From positions 1,178,001-1,242,000 of the forward strand of contig NZ_CP118259.1 in the NCBI RefSeq assembly GCF_013337045.2: a stretch of DNA of 64,000 bases, in the 5' to 3' direction. The stretch is from Agrobacterium vitis (lineage in GTDB: Bacteria > Pseudomonadota > Alphaproteobacteria > Rhizobiales > Rhizobiaceae). Shown in pieces: positions 9,977 through 18,774 of this stretch; the stretch's first letter is position 1, and each line of letters starts with the position of its first letter. The notes beneath the pieces were generated by a model. That model did not search any database. It was not told the DNA's origin and was given only the letters and a program-made list of their open reading frames with translations. Both the position numbers and the translations under genes were made by a program.

Positions 9977-10102
9977 GACAATTATCCTTATTGTCACCTT
10001 CAATAGGACAATTGTATCTATAAATGCACAGATAACAAGCGACACAATTGAAGATTACGAGATTTTAGGATCATGGTGATGGTGACAATAGATACAATTG
10101 TC
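9976..10102. promoter_or_regulatory. divergent operator region with repeated GACAAT/ATTGTC elements
   Basis: TGACAAT-N7-ATTGTCA sits at 9976-9996 over the MocR start codon. A 15-bp word GACAATTGTATCTAT at 10007-10021 is repeated as its exact inverse complement at 10088-10102, 66 bases away, inside the start of the DUF1127 gene. Further ACAATTG words lie between. The arrangement is what a MocR dimer binding several half-sites would need. Binding by the adjacent MocR protein is inference. Confidence 0.6.
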
Positions 10103-10402
10103 TTGCGGGATACAGATGCTGCAGGCAGTGCCCAGTCAAGCAATCATCACGGCAGTGTTTTACGCGGTCCCGTATGGCGGCTTTTGAAACATATCGGGAC
10201 GGTGTGGGCACGGCTGAAGCGGTGGCAGGTGACGCGACGGACCCGAAAGGACCTTACGGATCTGGATGCGTGTCTGTTACGCGATATCGGCATATCACGT
10301 GACGAAGCCCGACTGGAAATGCGCAAGTCTATTTACCTGCACTGGACGGCTGAACTTTTACCGCCGCATCATCATGCACCGATCAAGTTCCCGATGCTGT
10401 AA
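10073..10402 (+). CDS. DUF1127 (YjiS-like) small protein
   Basis: The 109-aa protein ends in a DUF1127 domain at about residues 45-88 (WARLKRWQVTRRTRKDLTDL...LLRDIGISRDEARLE), followed by a His/Pro tail. The first ~45 residues are poorly conserved-looking. Alternative starts are the ATG at 10073 and another at 10079. Longer DUF1127 proteins of this kind occur in rhizobia; short ones have been linked to RNA turnover and phosphate or carbon metabolism, but no function can be assigned here. It diverges from the MocR gene, and one arm of the 15-bp inverted repeat lies inside its first codons, so MocR control is likely. Confidence 0.75.
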   Translation: MVMVTIDTIVLRDTDAAGSAQSSNHHGSVLRGPVWRLLKHIGTVWARLKRWQVTRRTRKDLTDLDACLLRDIGISRDEARLEMRKSIYLHWTAELLPPHHHAPIKFPML

Positions 10403-10427
10403 TCAAACCGATCATCGAGCACGATCG

Positions 10428-10985
10428 TCAGAATTTATAACCGATCATCACGCCCGCCCGGGTCATGCCATCATTCGGATCGCAGAGATCGGCATTGGAA
10501 GCGTGCTCGATCTGCCCCATGACGCTCCAGGTCTTGTTGATCCGGTAGCCGAGCGCTGCATATTCACGAAATAGCACGCGGCAGCCGAGATCCGGGCCGT
10601 TGCGGTGCTGCTCGTCAATGGCGCCATCATGGATCACGCCGCCAAAGCCTGCTTCGATAAAGGTTTTGGAGGAGAAAATGTCGGTCGTCCAACTAAAGCC
10701 CGCATAGATCTGATTGTTGAGGCTGTCGCCACCGATTTCGCCACCGACATGGACCCTTGGCCGGGCAAGGCTGTCAAGGAAGCCAGAGGCAGAGTCGCGG
10801 GAGAATGGGTCGAACAACATAGTGACTTCACCGGCGCCGCCATGTTCATGGCCCTGGATTGAGGTGACGGCCCCGAAACGCAATTCGTCGAAAATATTAT
10901 CGCCAGCAAATGCGGATTGGGTGGTAATGGTAAACAGTAAAAGGCCAGCCAAGGCCGAAGCTCTTATCGAAGACAGCGCAATCAT
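10428..10985 (-). CDS. PagL-like lipid A 3-O-deacylase (acyloxyacyl hydrolase)
   Basis: The 185-aa product has a clear Sec signal peptide (cleavage after QSAFA, about residue 27) and ends in a Tyr-Lys-Phe C-terminus typical of outer-membrane beta-barrels. IEHASNADLCDPNDG near residues 159-173 matches the PagL His-x-Ser catalytic pair (His161, Ser163). The family removes the 3-O acyl chain from lipid A in the outer leaflet, altering immune recognition and barrier properties. Family membership is well supported; activity is not proven, and the acidic third residue of the triad is not obvious. It is transcribed alone, converging with the DUF1127 gene. Confidence 0.8.
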   Translation of the reverse strand: MIALSSIRASALAGLLLFTITTQSAFAGDNIFDELRFGAVTSIQGHEHGGAGEVTMLFDPFSRDSASGFLDSLARPRVHVGGEIGGDSLNNQIYAGFSWTTDIFSSKTFIEAGFGGVIHDGAIDEQHRNGPDLGCRVLFREYAALGYRINKTWSVMGQIEHASNADLCDPNDGMTRAGVMIGYKF

Positions 10986-11129
10986 TGTTATTCAAATTCC
11001 TCGTTCGAATCCCGATGATTCGCCGAGGCTCAATCTGCCAATTTTTCCAAGAAAACGCAGTGCCAAAATCGCCACGCTGGACATTTATCGCCGCGTGGAC
11101 GAGGCGCTGTAGCGCGTTTCATCGAAACA

Positions 11130-11516
11130 TTAACGGCAGGCTGACGATCCGTTTGCCCAGCGCTTGACGTCGGCAGAAATACGGCCGGACAGGGGCTCGT
11201 TCATGACAGGGCCGAAGGCCTGAAGCCTGGCGGGCGTGCCTTGCGCCATGACCACCAGCAGGGGACGGATATCGCCGCTGCCCTTGCGCACCAAGAGAAT
11301 GCGCGGCTGTCCTGAATAGGAGGTCAGTTCGGCATCCATGCGATAGGCTTTGAAAGCCGGATCTCCGGACTTGAACCAACAGGATGAGGCGCTGACCATC
11401 ACCCGCTCCATCACGTCAAGGGCGCTTTGTGGCTTCACGGCAGCAGGCGGTGTCGGCTTGCAAGCACCCAGCATGGCGAGACCCGCAAGGGCGATCATAA
11501 AAAGTGGCTTGCGCAT
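11130..11516 (-). CDS. small hypothetical lipoprotein
   Basis: This 128-aa protein starts with MRKPLFMIALAGLAMLGAC, a lipoprotein signal peptide with lipobox LGAC (Cys19). The mature part contains two further cysteines (SSCWF, SSACR) that could form a disulfide. No enzymatic motif is recognised. It lies 44 bases downstream of purQ on the same strand and may be read through from the purine genes, though no functional link is evident. It is probably anchored in the outer membrane. Confidence 0.7.
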   Translation of the reverse strand: MRKPLFMIALAGLAMLGACKPTPPAAVKPQSALDVMERVMVSASSCWFKSGDPAFKAYRMDAELTSYSGQPRILLVRKGSGDIRPLLVVMAQGTPARLQAFGPVMNEPLSGRISADVKRWANGSSACR

Positions 11517-11560
11517 GAGTGAATCCGAGTCCGATTTGTAATTCAGGTCAACAACCGGTC

Positions 11561-12235
11561 TCAGGCTGCAGCGACGACGTCGAGAGCGGATGCAAACAGA
11601 CCACGCCCATCATTGCCGCCATGGGCGGCTTCGATCAGGTTTTCCGGATGCGGCATCATGCCCAGCACATTGCCCTTGGCGTTGATAACACCGGCAATAT
11701 TGTTGAGCGAGCCGTTCGGATTGGTGCCTTCAGCATAGCGAAACACCACCTGGCCATTGCCTTCGATGGATTGCAGCGTGTCGGCGTCAGCAAAATAATT
11801 GCCGTCGTGATGGGCCACCGGGCAGCGGATGATCTGGCCCTTGCCATAGGCGCGGGTGAAATCCGTTTCGTCATTGGCGATTTCCAGCTTCACTTCGCGG
11901 CACACGAATTTCAACGACGCATTGCGCATCAGCGCGCCCGGCAACATGCCGGCCTCCAGCAGAATCTGGAAACCGTTGCAGACGCCGAGAACCTTGACAC
12001 CCTGATCCGCCTTGGCCTTGATGGCCTGCATGACGGGCATGCGCGCGGCAATGGCGCCGCAGCGTAGATAGTCCCCATAGGAAAAGCCACCGGGAATGAC
12101 AATCAGGTCGACATCCGGGATTTCTGTTTCCGTCTGCCAGATGGTGACGGGTGCAGTGCCGGAAATCTTGGTCAGAGCCGCGATCATATCGCGGTCACGG
12201 TTCAGGCCGGGCAGTTGAACAACGGCGGATTTCAT
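11561..12235 (-). CDS. purQ: phosphoribosylformylglycinamidine synthase subunit PurQ (glutamine amidotransferase)
   Basis: PurQ hydrolyses glutamine and passes ammonia to PurL, making FGAM in purine synthesis. The 224-aa protein shows [16 protein letters not shown] at the start, the class I glutaminase nucleophile in VLGVCNGFQ (Cys86), and the histidine of MMPHPEN. The ATG at 12235 fits the family N-terminus; the frame extends to 12271 with no better start. It lies downstream of purC and purS, while purL is 28 kb away at 40.7 kb. A strong hairpin sits in the gap between purS and purQ. Confidence 0.93.
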   Translation of the reverse strand: MKSAVVQLPGLNRDRDMIAALTKISGTAPVTIWQTETEIPDVDLIVIPGGFSYGDYLRCGAIAARMPVMQAIKAKADQGVKVLGVCNGFQILLEAGMLPGALMRNASLKFVCREVKLEIANDETDFTRAYGKGQIIRCPVAHHDGNYFADADTLQSIEGNGQVVFRYAEGTNPNGSLNNIAGVINAKGNVLGMMPHPENLIEAAHGGNDGRGLFASALDVVAAA

Positions 12236-12321
12236 GGCGTCGGCTCCCACTTGACTGTCTGTTCCAGACACTGCCGTGTTGATGTTTCAACCAGACGGCC
12301 TCTGGATCTTTTGTGATGTCA

Positions 12322-12362
12322 TTTGCCTTGGAACGATCGGCTTCCGTTCTTCCCAAGGCAAA
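12322..12362. terminator. intergenic hairpin between purS and purQ
   Basis: TTTGCCTTGG and CCAAGGCAAA pair over 10 bp, and inside them GAACG pairs with CGTTC, giving a long stem with a small bulge. It sits in the 196-bp gap between purS and purQ. It could be a partial terminator or an mRNA processing and stability element setting different PurS and PurQ levels. Confidence 0.5.
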
Positions 12363-12431
12363 TTCTAAAGCATCATGCGTCTTATTAACCGCATTCCGGC
12401 TTTGTCGTCCCCGTCACCGGGAACAGTCCGC

Positions 12432-12674
12432 TCAATCGATCGAGATCGCGTAATTTTCGATCACGGTATTGGCCAGCAGCTTTTCGCACATGGCTTTCAA
12501 TTCTGCTTCTGCCGCAGCCTTGTCGGCGGTATCGAGCGACAGGTCGAAAACCTTGCCCTGGCGGACATGGTTGACGCCCTCGAAGCCAAGCGCGCCGAGC
12601 GCTCCTTCGATAGCCTTGCCTTGGGGGTCCAGAACGCCGTTTTTCAATGTAACGGTGACGCGAGCCTTAATCAC
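12432..12674 (-). CDS. purS: phosphoribosylformylglycinamidine synthase subunit PurS
   Basis: PurS is the small bridging subunit of the PurSQL complex. The 80-aa product (IKARVTVTLKNGVLDPQGKAIEGAL...) matches PurS in length and in its typical N-terminal beta-strand and DPQG motif. The start is GTG at 12674 with GGAG upstream; the reading frame runs further upstream only because it overlaps purC. It follows purC by 16 bases, so the two are cotranscribed. Confidence 0.92.
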   Translation of the reverse strand: MIKARVTVTLKNGVLDPQGKAIEGALGALGFEGVNHVRQGKVFDLSLDTADKAAAEAELKAMCEKLLANTVIENYAISID

Positions 12675-12690
12675 GAGTGTGTCTCCAGAA

Positions 12691-13455
12691 CTACTTGACC
12701 AGAACCGGGCCGGTGCCGCGAACGGGTTCGTTTTCATTGATGATGCCGAGACGGCGCGCCACTTCCTGATAGGCTTCCAGCAACCCGCCCATATCGTGGC
12801 GGAAGCGGTCCTTGTCCAGTTTCTCGTGGGTTTCGACGTCCCAGAGACGGCAGCTGTCAGGCGAAATCTCATCGGCCAGCACGATACGCATCATGTCACC
12901 TTCATAAAGGCGGCCGCATTCGATCTTGAAATCGACCAGCTGAATGCCGATGCCGAGGAAAAGCCCCGAGAGGAAGTCATTGACGCGAATGGCCAGCGCC
13001 ATGATATCGTCCAGCTCAGCCGGATTGGCCCAGCCAAACGCGGTGATATGCTCTTCCGAGACGATCGGATCTTCCAGCGCGTCGGACTTATAATAGAATT
13101 CGATGATGGAGCGTGGGAGAACCACGCCTTCCTCGATGCCGAGACGCTTGGACAGGGAACCGGCGGCGACATTGCGCACGACGATTTCCAGCGGGATGAT
13201 TTCCACTTCCTTGATCAACTGCTCACGCATGTTGAGGCGGCGGATGAAGTGGGTGGGAATGCCGATCTTGTTCAGATGCGTGTAGACATATTCGCAGATG
13301 CGATTGTTCAACACGCCTTTGCCGTCGATAACATCATGCTTTTTCTTGTTGAAGGCTGTTGCATCATCCTTGAAAAACTGGATCAGCGTGCCCGGCTCAG
13401 GACCCTCGTACAGGATCTTGGCCTTGCCTTCGTAAATACGGCGGCGACGGTTCAT
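12691..13455 (-). CDS. purC: SAICAR synthetase PurC
   Basis: PurC ligates aspartate to CAIR using ATP in purine synthesis. The 254-aa sequence has the hallmark [32 protein letters not shown] at the N-terminus, [15 protein letters not shown], and [13 protein letters not shown] with [14 protein letters not shown] near residue 200. The length is normal for the bacterial family. It is the first gene of purC-purS(-purQ). The ~290 bases upstream hold no gene and should contain its promoter. Confidence 0.95.
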   Translation of the reverse strand: MNRRRRIYEGKAKILYEGPEPGTLIQFFKDDATAFNKKKHDVIDGKGVLNNRICEYVYTHLNKIGIPTHFIRRLNMREQLIKEVEIIPLEIVVRNVAAGSLSKRLGIEEGVVLPRSIIEFYYKSDALEDPIVSEEHITAFGWANPAELDDIMALAIRVNDFLSGLFLGIGIQLVDFKIECGRLYEGDMMRIVLADEISPDSCRLWDVETHEKLDKDRFRHDMGGLLEAYQEVARRLGIINENEPVRGTGPVLVK

Positions 13456-13748
13456 GACGGTTTGTCTCTATTGTTGGCGTCGCACAAGGGACGCTCTGTG
13501 TCACTGGTTGAGGCGGTCCATAAAGGAAAACGCGGCTTTTCACAATCCGGCTCTTGCCCCTTCCTTGTTTTTCTGGTCGCGCCCGGTTCGGGCGCATCCA
13601 TACAGGCTTCTGCTCCCTACCGTTCAATCCCCAATGCAGACACTACCGACCATGGAGAATCGCGATCTATCACAGCAGCCCAGGATATTATCTTTAGCAC
13701 AGCGGTGCCGAACCACGAAATCCATGGCCAGAGAAAGCCATGGATAAG

Positions 13749-14309
13749 TCAGTCCTCGGCGGAAAGCTTGCTGAGAAACTGGGCAAAAACCATGGTGCCT
13801 TCCGGCCAGGGACCATGACCGGATTCGGCATTGAGGTGGCCAGCCTCGCCCGCATCAACGAGAAGCGCGCCCCAGGCCTTTGCAATATCCTCGGCGTGAT
13901 CATAGGTGCCGAACGGATCGTTGCGGCTCGCGACCATCAACGTGGGAAAGGGCAGGGGCATGCGGGGATAAGGCCCGAAGGTCATCAGGTGGCGGGGCCG
14001 AATTGCTGAATTGGCCACGTCCGGCGGCGCCACCAGAAAGGCGCCAGCCACCTTGCGCTGAAAATGCGGCACGGCATGCACGATCGTCGGCACACCCAGC
14101 GAGTGGCCCACCAGCACGACTGGTTTTTCGGCGCGGTTGACCTCTTCTACCAGCCGCTTCACCCAATCTTCCCGGACAGGCTTTGCCCATTCGGCCTGCT
14201 CAACGCGGCGGGCGGTGGACAATTTGCCCTCCCAACGGCTTTGCCAATGGTCCGGCCCGGAATTGGTATAGCCGGGGACGATCAAAATTTCTGCTTGCGA
14301 TGCCTTCAT
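13749..14309 (-). CDS. RBBP9/YdeN-family serine hydrolase
   Basis: This 186-aa alpha/beta hydrolase opens with ILIVPGYTNSGPDHWQSRWE, the signature of the RBBP9/YdeN family. The nucleophile serine is in GHSLGV (about residue 70), the acid in SRNDPF and the histidine in the GHLNAESGHGPWPEG region, so the triad is complete. Substrates of bacterial members are mostly unknown. No signal peptide is present, so it is cytoplasmic. It is a single gene, divergent from the tannase-like gene. Confidence 0.8.
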   Translation of the reverse strand: MKASQAEILIVPGYTNSGPDHWQSRWEGKLSTARRVEQAEWAKPVREDWVKRLVEEVNRAEKPVVLVGHSLGVPTIVHAVPHFQRKVAGAFLVAPPDVANSAIRPRHLMTFGPYPRMPLPFPTLMVASRNDPFGTYDHAEDIAKAWGALLVDAGEAGHLNAESGHGPWPEGTMVFAQFLSKLSAED

Positions 14310-14451
14310 GCCGCTTATCTGCGATCCGTAGCGCCTTGCGTCAAGAGTGTGAGCGCGGCAACGACAAAAGAAAATGGTTTGTCTTGCCTACCAATATTGA
14401 CGCCAGCCCGCTGACGGGATTACCTTGCCCGGCATATTCTGGGAGGAATTC

Positions 14452-16122
14452 ATGTCAATATTTGCTTTGCGGAGTGCCGTGGTTACGGCTCTGCTGTTTC
14501 CGTCATTGATGTATGCATCTGGCGCCTATGCCGCCGGCACATGCGGCGATATCCGCAACACCGGCGGGCATCCGCCCGAATTGACCATAGCTGAGGCAAA
14601 ATCCGTCCCTGGTAATGCGGAGATGCCGCGCAGCCATTGCCTGGTCCAGGGGGAGTTGGCGGCTCACCAGGGCATTGACGGCAGAGCCTATGCCATCCAC
14701 TTCGAAATGCGGCTTCCGGATGACTGGAATGGCCGTTTCGTGCACCAGTTCAACGGAGGCAATGACGGCAAGGTCCTGGCTGCCACTGGCCCGCTGCTTG
14801 GCGGCAACAAGGCGGACAATGCGCTCAGCCGTGGTTACGCGGTGGTTTCCAGCGATGCTGGTCATGACGAGGCGGCATTTTCCGACAAGGGGCTTGCCGG
14901 TTCAGCCGCCTTTGGCTTCGACCCGGTCGCTCGCCAGGATTATGGCTATGGTGCCGTCGCCAAGCTCAACCCCTTGGCCATGCGGCTGGTGGAGCAGTAT
15001 TACGGACAAAAGATTGCCTTTCGCTACGGCATCGGTGGCTCGAATGGTGGCCGCCACGCGCTGATGGCCGCCACGCGACTGCCGGAGCAATTCGATGGTC
15101 TGCTGGTCGGCTATCCCGGCTTCAATCTGCCGAAAGCTGCCCTTCAGCATGCTTGGGACGTGCAGGCCTGGGCCAAGGTTGATCAGGATATCGCCAAAGC
15201 CTTTTCTCCCGCCGATATGGCGGTTCTGGCCAAGGGCATCCTTTCCGCCTGTGATGCCTTGGACGGTCGGGTCGATGGCGTTGTCGGCAATGCGGATGCC
15301 TGCCAGAGCCGTTTCAATATCAAAACCCTGGCCTGCAAGACTGAGAAGCAGCCTGATTGCCTTAGCCAGGACCAGATCACCGCCCTTCGCACCAGTCACG
15401 CAGGCCCGAGAAACAGCAAGGGCCATGCGCTGTACAGCAATTGGGATTGGGACCCGGGCATGGGGTCGGCCAATTGGCGTCTTTGGAAATTGCAAAGCCC
15501 TGTTGCAGCCTGGGGCGGCAAACCAATCATTGCTGTGATGGGCGCGGGTTCGCTGGCTCAGATCTTCACCACGCCGCCCGTGCCTGTCAACGGAACGCCA
15601 GAGGACCTGCAAAAGTTTTTGCTCGACTTCGATTTCGACCGGGATGCGCCGAAGATTTTTGCAAAATCAGGACCGTTCACGGAATCTGCCGCAGATTTCA
15701 TGATTCCGCCTGATAGCGCCAATCCGCGTTTGAAGGCATTTAAAGATGCGGGCCATAAGATGATTGTTTTTCATGGCAATGCCGATCCGGTATTTTCAGT
15801 GCTCGATACGGTCAAATGGTATCGCAAACTCGACAGCAATAACGGTCGCAAGGCGGGGGATTTCGTCAAATTCTACCGTATTCCTGGCATGCCACATGGG
15901 GCGGGTGGCCCCTCATATGACGATTTTGATTTCTTCACACCGCTTGTCGCCTGGGTAGAAAAGGGCGCGGCACCCGGTCCGGTATCCGCAGGGATCACCA
16001 AGGACAACAAGGATGGCGCAGCACTGACGCCGGGGCGCTATCTTTACTGCCCCTATCCCCTGGTTGCGCATTACGATAAAGCCGCTGCTGGCTCGGATTC
16101 CCCCCACTTCAAATGCCGCTAA
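14452..16122 (+). CDS. tannase/feruloyl esterase family protein
   Basis: The 556-aa product starts at an ATG with an ideal GGAGGAATTC upstream and carries a signal peptide ending near YAAG (about residue 28). The nucleophile serine lies in GGSNGGRHAL, and an aspartate and a histidine fit AGHKMIVFHGNADPVFS and GMPHGAGG. Several cysteines (TCGD, SHCLV, SACDALDG, ACKTEKQPDCL) agree with the disulfide-linked catalytic site of the family. Such secreted esterases release phenolic acids such as gallate or ferulate from plant esters. The precise substrate is not predictable. A strong terminator follows. Confidence 0.85.
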   Translation: MSIFALRSAVVTALLFPSLMYASGAYAAGTCGDIRNTGGHPPELTIAEAKSVPGNAEMPRSHCLVQGELAAHQGIDGRAYAIHFEMRLPDDWNGRFVHQFNGGNDGKVLAATGPLLGGNKADNALSRGYAVVSSDAGHDEAAFSDKGLAGSAAFGFDPVARQDYGYGAVAKLNPLAMRLVEQYYGQKIAFRYGIGGSNGGRHALMAATRLPEQFDGLLVGYPGFNLPKAALQHAWDVQAWAKVDQDIAKAFSPADMAVLAKGILSACDALDGRVDGVVGNADACQSRFNIKTLACKTEKQPDCLSQDQITALRTSHAGPRNSKGHALYSNWDWDPGMGSANWRLWKLQSPVAAWGGKPIIAVMGAGSLAQIFTTPPVPVNGTPEDLQKFLLDFDFDRDAPKIFAKSGPFTESAADFMIPPDSANPRLKAFKDAGHKMIVFHGNADPVFSVLDTVKWYRKLDSNNGRKAGDFVKFYRIPGMPHGAGGPSYDDFDFFTPLVAWVEKGAAPGPVSAGITKDNKDGAALTPGRYLYCPYPLVAHYDKAAAGSDSPHFKCR

Positions 16123-16190
16123 GACAAATGAGCAGCATCTGACCGGGGAGCCAGTTTGCCCTTTTTCGGGCCGGTGGTGGTTTTGTTATG

Positions 16191-16224
16191 AAGGCATCGC
16201 GCATTTTCACATGCGCGATGCCTT
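16191..16224 (+). terminator. terminator after the tannase-like gene
   Basis: AAGGCATCGCGCAT and ATGCGCGATGCCTT form a perfect 14-bp stem with a 6-nt loop, followed by TATGCTTTT. It starts 69 bases after the stop codon. Confidence 0.8.
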
Positions 16225-16597
16225 TATGCTTTTAAATCATGCAGTCGCCCGTTCTTGTCGAGATTTTACGCGACTGACATTACACGTATGCGTAGATTTT
16301 CATGGTCTGGCTTATGTCGTCTGTTGCGAAAAAAACAATCAATAGGTGATTCTTTTTAAAATAAACCAATAGATGGAATCTTTAATCCGTAACCCAGTTT
16401 GTTTTTGTGGTTGTATTTCCGATTTTTAGTTTGATTTCTGTCTGTACCGGAGAAATCGGCTTGAATATCATTTGCCAGTGGATTTTTAGTGAGCAGCAGG
16501 CGATAATTGTAAATATTATTTAAGGTCGACGGGTGCAAAAATACTTCTTCTCCGCAGAGGGGCGTAAAAAGGCAACCGTTTTTTGGGTTAACATCTC
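16225..16597. other. AT-rich intergenic stretch upstream of the GGDEF gene
   Basis: About 370 bases of clearly lower GC than the neighbours. No gene with a plausible start is seen; it presumably holds the promoter of the diguanylate cyclase-like gene. Confidence 0.5.
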
Positions 16598-17839
16598 TTG
16601 GTTTTACTCTTCAACATTCCAACGCTGATGATCTGCCTGCTGGTCGGATGGACCTTGAATTCTGTCCTGATGAGCATCAGCTGGTTTTTCGACCGCAAAT
16701 CCAACCATTTGGGTCTTTGGAGTATCGGTTTTTGGTGTGTTTCAATCGGTACATGCTTGCAGGCTTTGCGCGGTATCGTTCCTGAATCTCTCGGTATCGG
16801 CGTTGGTGGAGCACTGGTGCTTCTGGGCTCCGGACTGGTGTGGGTTGGGTTTCGGATCTTCGATGGATTTTCCCGTTCCCATTGGTTTGTGGTCGCAATA
16901 ACTGCGATTTGGCTCCTCTGCTATTTTGGAGTGAATGTTTTTTCCGCCAATCCGGACTACAGAATTGTCCTCTACACGATTTTGACCGTTATGCAGATCG
17001 GCGCTTTGGTCGCCTCGATTGGGTCCGGCTGGAAGAGCGACCGTTTTCCAGTCCGCCTCGTCATTATCTTCATGCTGCTGTCCTATGGCTTTGTCATGTT
17101 GCTACGCATTCCTCTGGTGATGATTTGGCCGGTCACCGAGGTTGGTGGCGTAGCCCAAACAGCATGGGTGTCGGTCGTTACCTTTATTTTATACGTCAAT
17201 AGCCTTGGGCTGGGGATCGGCATTTTTGCGCTCAGCAGCCATCGAAGCCTCATGCAGTATAAGCATGCCTCCGAGATCGACATGCTGACCGGCGTTCTCA
17301 ATCGCCGCGCTTTCTATGAGCGCGCCCAGTCACAAATGCTCAAGAGCGCTGGTGTGCTGGCGCTGATCGATCTTGATCATTTCAAGTATATCAATGATGC
17401 GCATGGACATGCAGGAGGGGATGCAGCCTTGTGTGCCTTCGGGAAAACGATGATCGAGCAACTTGATGCGAACATGGTGTTTGGCCGGCTCGGTGGGGAA
17501 GAATTCGCTTTGTTCATGCCGCAAATGACAGGTGATGAAGCGCTGGCCTTTTGCGATGGGCTGCGGCAATCCGTTGCCCGGCTCACCACACCCTGGCGTG
17601 ATGCGATGATCACCATGACCATCAGTATCGGCATGCATGAGGTGGCCAAAGCCGGGGCGGATCTTGACGCGGTGTCTCTTCGGGCGGATGCAGCACTTTA
17701 CCGGGCTAAGGACCAGGGACGGGATCGTTGTATTTTGAGCGCTGCGGAGGACGTCGTGGCGCAGAAACCGGAGGAGGGGATGGCGGCCGTCATCGCGCTT
17801 ATCGGTGCTAAACCAGCGGCGGTACCTGAACTATCGTGA
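16598..17839 (+). CDS. membrane-anchored GGDEF diguanylate cyclase
   Basis: The 413-aa protein has six to seven hydrophobic segments in residues 1-215, forming an integral membrane sensor. A GGDEF domain follows from DMLTGVLNRRAF (about 228) with the active motif GGEEF at 299-303. No RxxD inhibition site is present before GGEEF. It would make cyclic di-GMP from GTP at the inner membrane. There is no EAL domain. The start is uncertain: TTG at 16598 and ATG at 16628 are both in frame and neither has a strong ribosome binding site. Confidence 0.85.
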   Translation: MVLLFNIPTLMICLLVGWTLNSVLMSISWFFDRKSNHLGLWSIGFWCVSIGTCLQALRGIVPESLGIGVGGALVLLGSGLVWVGFRIFDGFSRSHWFVVAITAIWLLCYFGVNVFSANPDYRIVLYTILTVMQIGALVASIGSGWKSDRFPVRLVIIFMLLSYGFVMLLRIPLVMIWPVTEVGGVAQTAWVSVVTFILYVNSLGLGIGIFALSSHRSLMQYKHASEIDMLTGVLNRRAFYERAQSQMLKSAGVLALIDLDHFKYINDAHGHAGGDAALCAFGKTMIEQLDANMVFGRLGGEEFALFMPQMTGDEALAFCDGLRQSVARLTTPWRDAMITMTISIGMHEVAKAGADLDAVSLRADAALYRAKDQGRDRCILSAAEDVVAQKPEEGMAAVIALIGAKPAAVPELS

Positions 17840-17866
17840 TGCGTCGAAAAGTGCTGGTAAGGGGAA

Positions 17867-17897
17867 TGCCAAGCGCCATCTTTGAGGGCGCTTGGCA
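17867..17897 (+). terminator. hairpin between the GGDEF and GST genes
   Basis: TGCCAAGCGCC pairs with GGCGCTTGGCA over 11 bp with a 9-nt loop, followed by AATTCTTGTT. It lies between convergent genes and may serve both. Confidence 0.65.
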
Positions 17898-17948
17898 AAT
17901 TCTTGTTAATCAGAGGTCCGATGTGTCAACCGGATCTGAAAATCAGGG

Positions 17949-18572
17949 TTATGCGTTGGCCGCAGCCTGGGCTTCGGCGTCGATTTCGCTCGCACGGCGA
18001 TAGGCGTCACGATCGGTCATCCGGGCAATGTAATCGGTAAACACCGGACGTGCTGGCACGCTGTTGACCCGCAGTGAGAACGACAGATGCGATGCGAGAT
18101 AGAGATCGGCAGCGCTAAAGCTTTCGCCAGCGATATACGGGCTTGCGGAAATTGCCGAAGCAACCACATCCATCATCGTATCGATACTGCCGTAGCCAAC
18201 CATGCCACGGCGCTCATCGGGGACCGCGAAGCCACAAGCCTGGCCGATGACGGCGGCTTCCACTGGACCGGCAGTGAAGAACAGCCAGCGATAATAGCTG
18301 CCGCGATTGGCAAGGGAAGGTGCAAGGCCCGCCTCAGGAAAGGCATCGGCCAGATAGGCCAGAATGGCTGGCGTTTCCGTCACGACGGTTTTTCCGTGAC
18401 GGATGGCCGGGACCTTGCCGAGCGGATTGATGGCGGTGTAGTCCGCCGCCTTCATCACTGGACCATAGGCGACCAGTTCCGTCTGATAGGGTTGGCCGAT
18501 CTCCTCCAGCATCCAGCGAACGATGCGCCCTCTGGACATGGGATTGGTGTATAAAACGACTTGCTCGGTCAT
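17949..18572 (-). CDS. glutathione S-transferase family protein
   Basis: The 207-aa protein has a thioredoxin-like N-terminal domain (VVLYTNPMSRGRIVRWMLEEIG) with the glutathione-binding ETPAI motif (about 66-70), and an all-helical C-terminal domain from residue 85. Family members conjugate or reduce electrophiles with glutathione in the cytosol. The serine in NPMSRGR is a candidate catalytic residue. It is a single gene; a three-hairpin repeat begins 28 bases upstream of its start, in its likely promoter. Confidence 0.85.
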   Translation of the reverse strand: MTEQVVLYTNPMSRGRIVRWMLEEIGQPYQTELVAYGPVMKAADYTAINPLGKVPAIRHGKTVVTETPAILAYLADAFPEAGLAPSLANRGSYYRWLFFTAGPVEAAVIGQACGFAVPDERRGMVGYGSIDTMMDVVASAISASPYIAGESFSAADLYLASHLSFSLRVNSVPARPVFTDYIARMTDRDAYRRASEIDAEAQAAANA

Positions 18573-18600
18573 GGTGCTCTCTTCCCCAAAAAATCATAGA

Positions 18601-18724
18601 ATACGAAGGCGCAAAGATGCTCACGCATCTTCGCCTGACAAGAATTTCGAATATCTCAAATCTGTGAAGGTTTGAGATATTCGACAATAAAATACGGAAA
18701 ATCATTCTCTATGGCTCTCCGTAT
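18601..18724. repeat. three-hairpin mobile repeat, copy A
   Basis: This 124-bp unit begins ATACGAAGG and ends CTCCGTAT, so its ends are inverted. It folds as three stems: AAGATGC/GCATCTT with a TCAC loop, GAATATCTCAAA/TTTGAGATATTC, and ATACGGA/TCCGTAT. A second copy with the same order and orientation lies at 48653-48777. Differences between copies fall on both sides of the second and third stems, keeping the pairing. It resembles in layout the intergenic mosaic (RIME-like) or MITE elements of rhizobia. Confidence 0.8.
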
Positions 18725-18731
18725 CAATGCG

Positions 18732-18757
18732 AAAACCCGGCGCGATGGCCGGGTTTT
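18732..18757 (-). terminator. terminator of icd
   Basis: AAAACCCGGC and GCCGGGTTTT form a 10-bp stem with a 6-nt loop, 18 bases beyond the icd stop on the minus strand, ending in TTTT. Confidence 0.8.
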
Positions 18758-18774
18758 GCAAAACGTGTGACGGA

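Noticed and set aside
12469..13818. Plus-strand 449-codon frame
   Set aside because: Antisense of purS and purC.
16356..16538. 60-codon minus-strand frame in AT-rich DNA
   Set aside because: Asn/Lys/Tyr-rich translation of AT-rich spacer without start signals.
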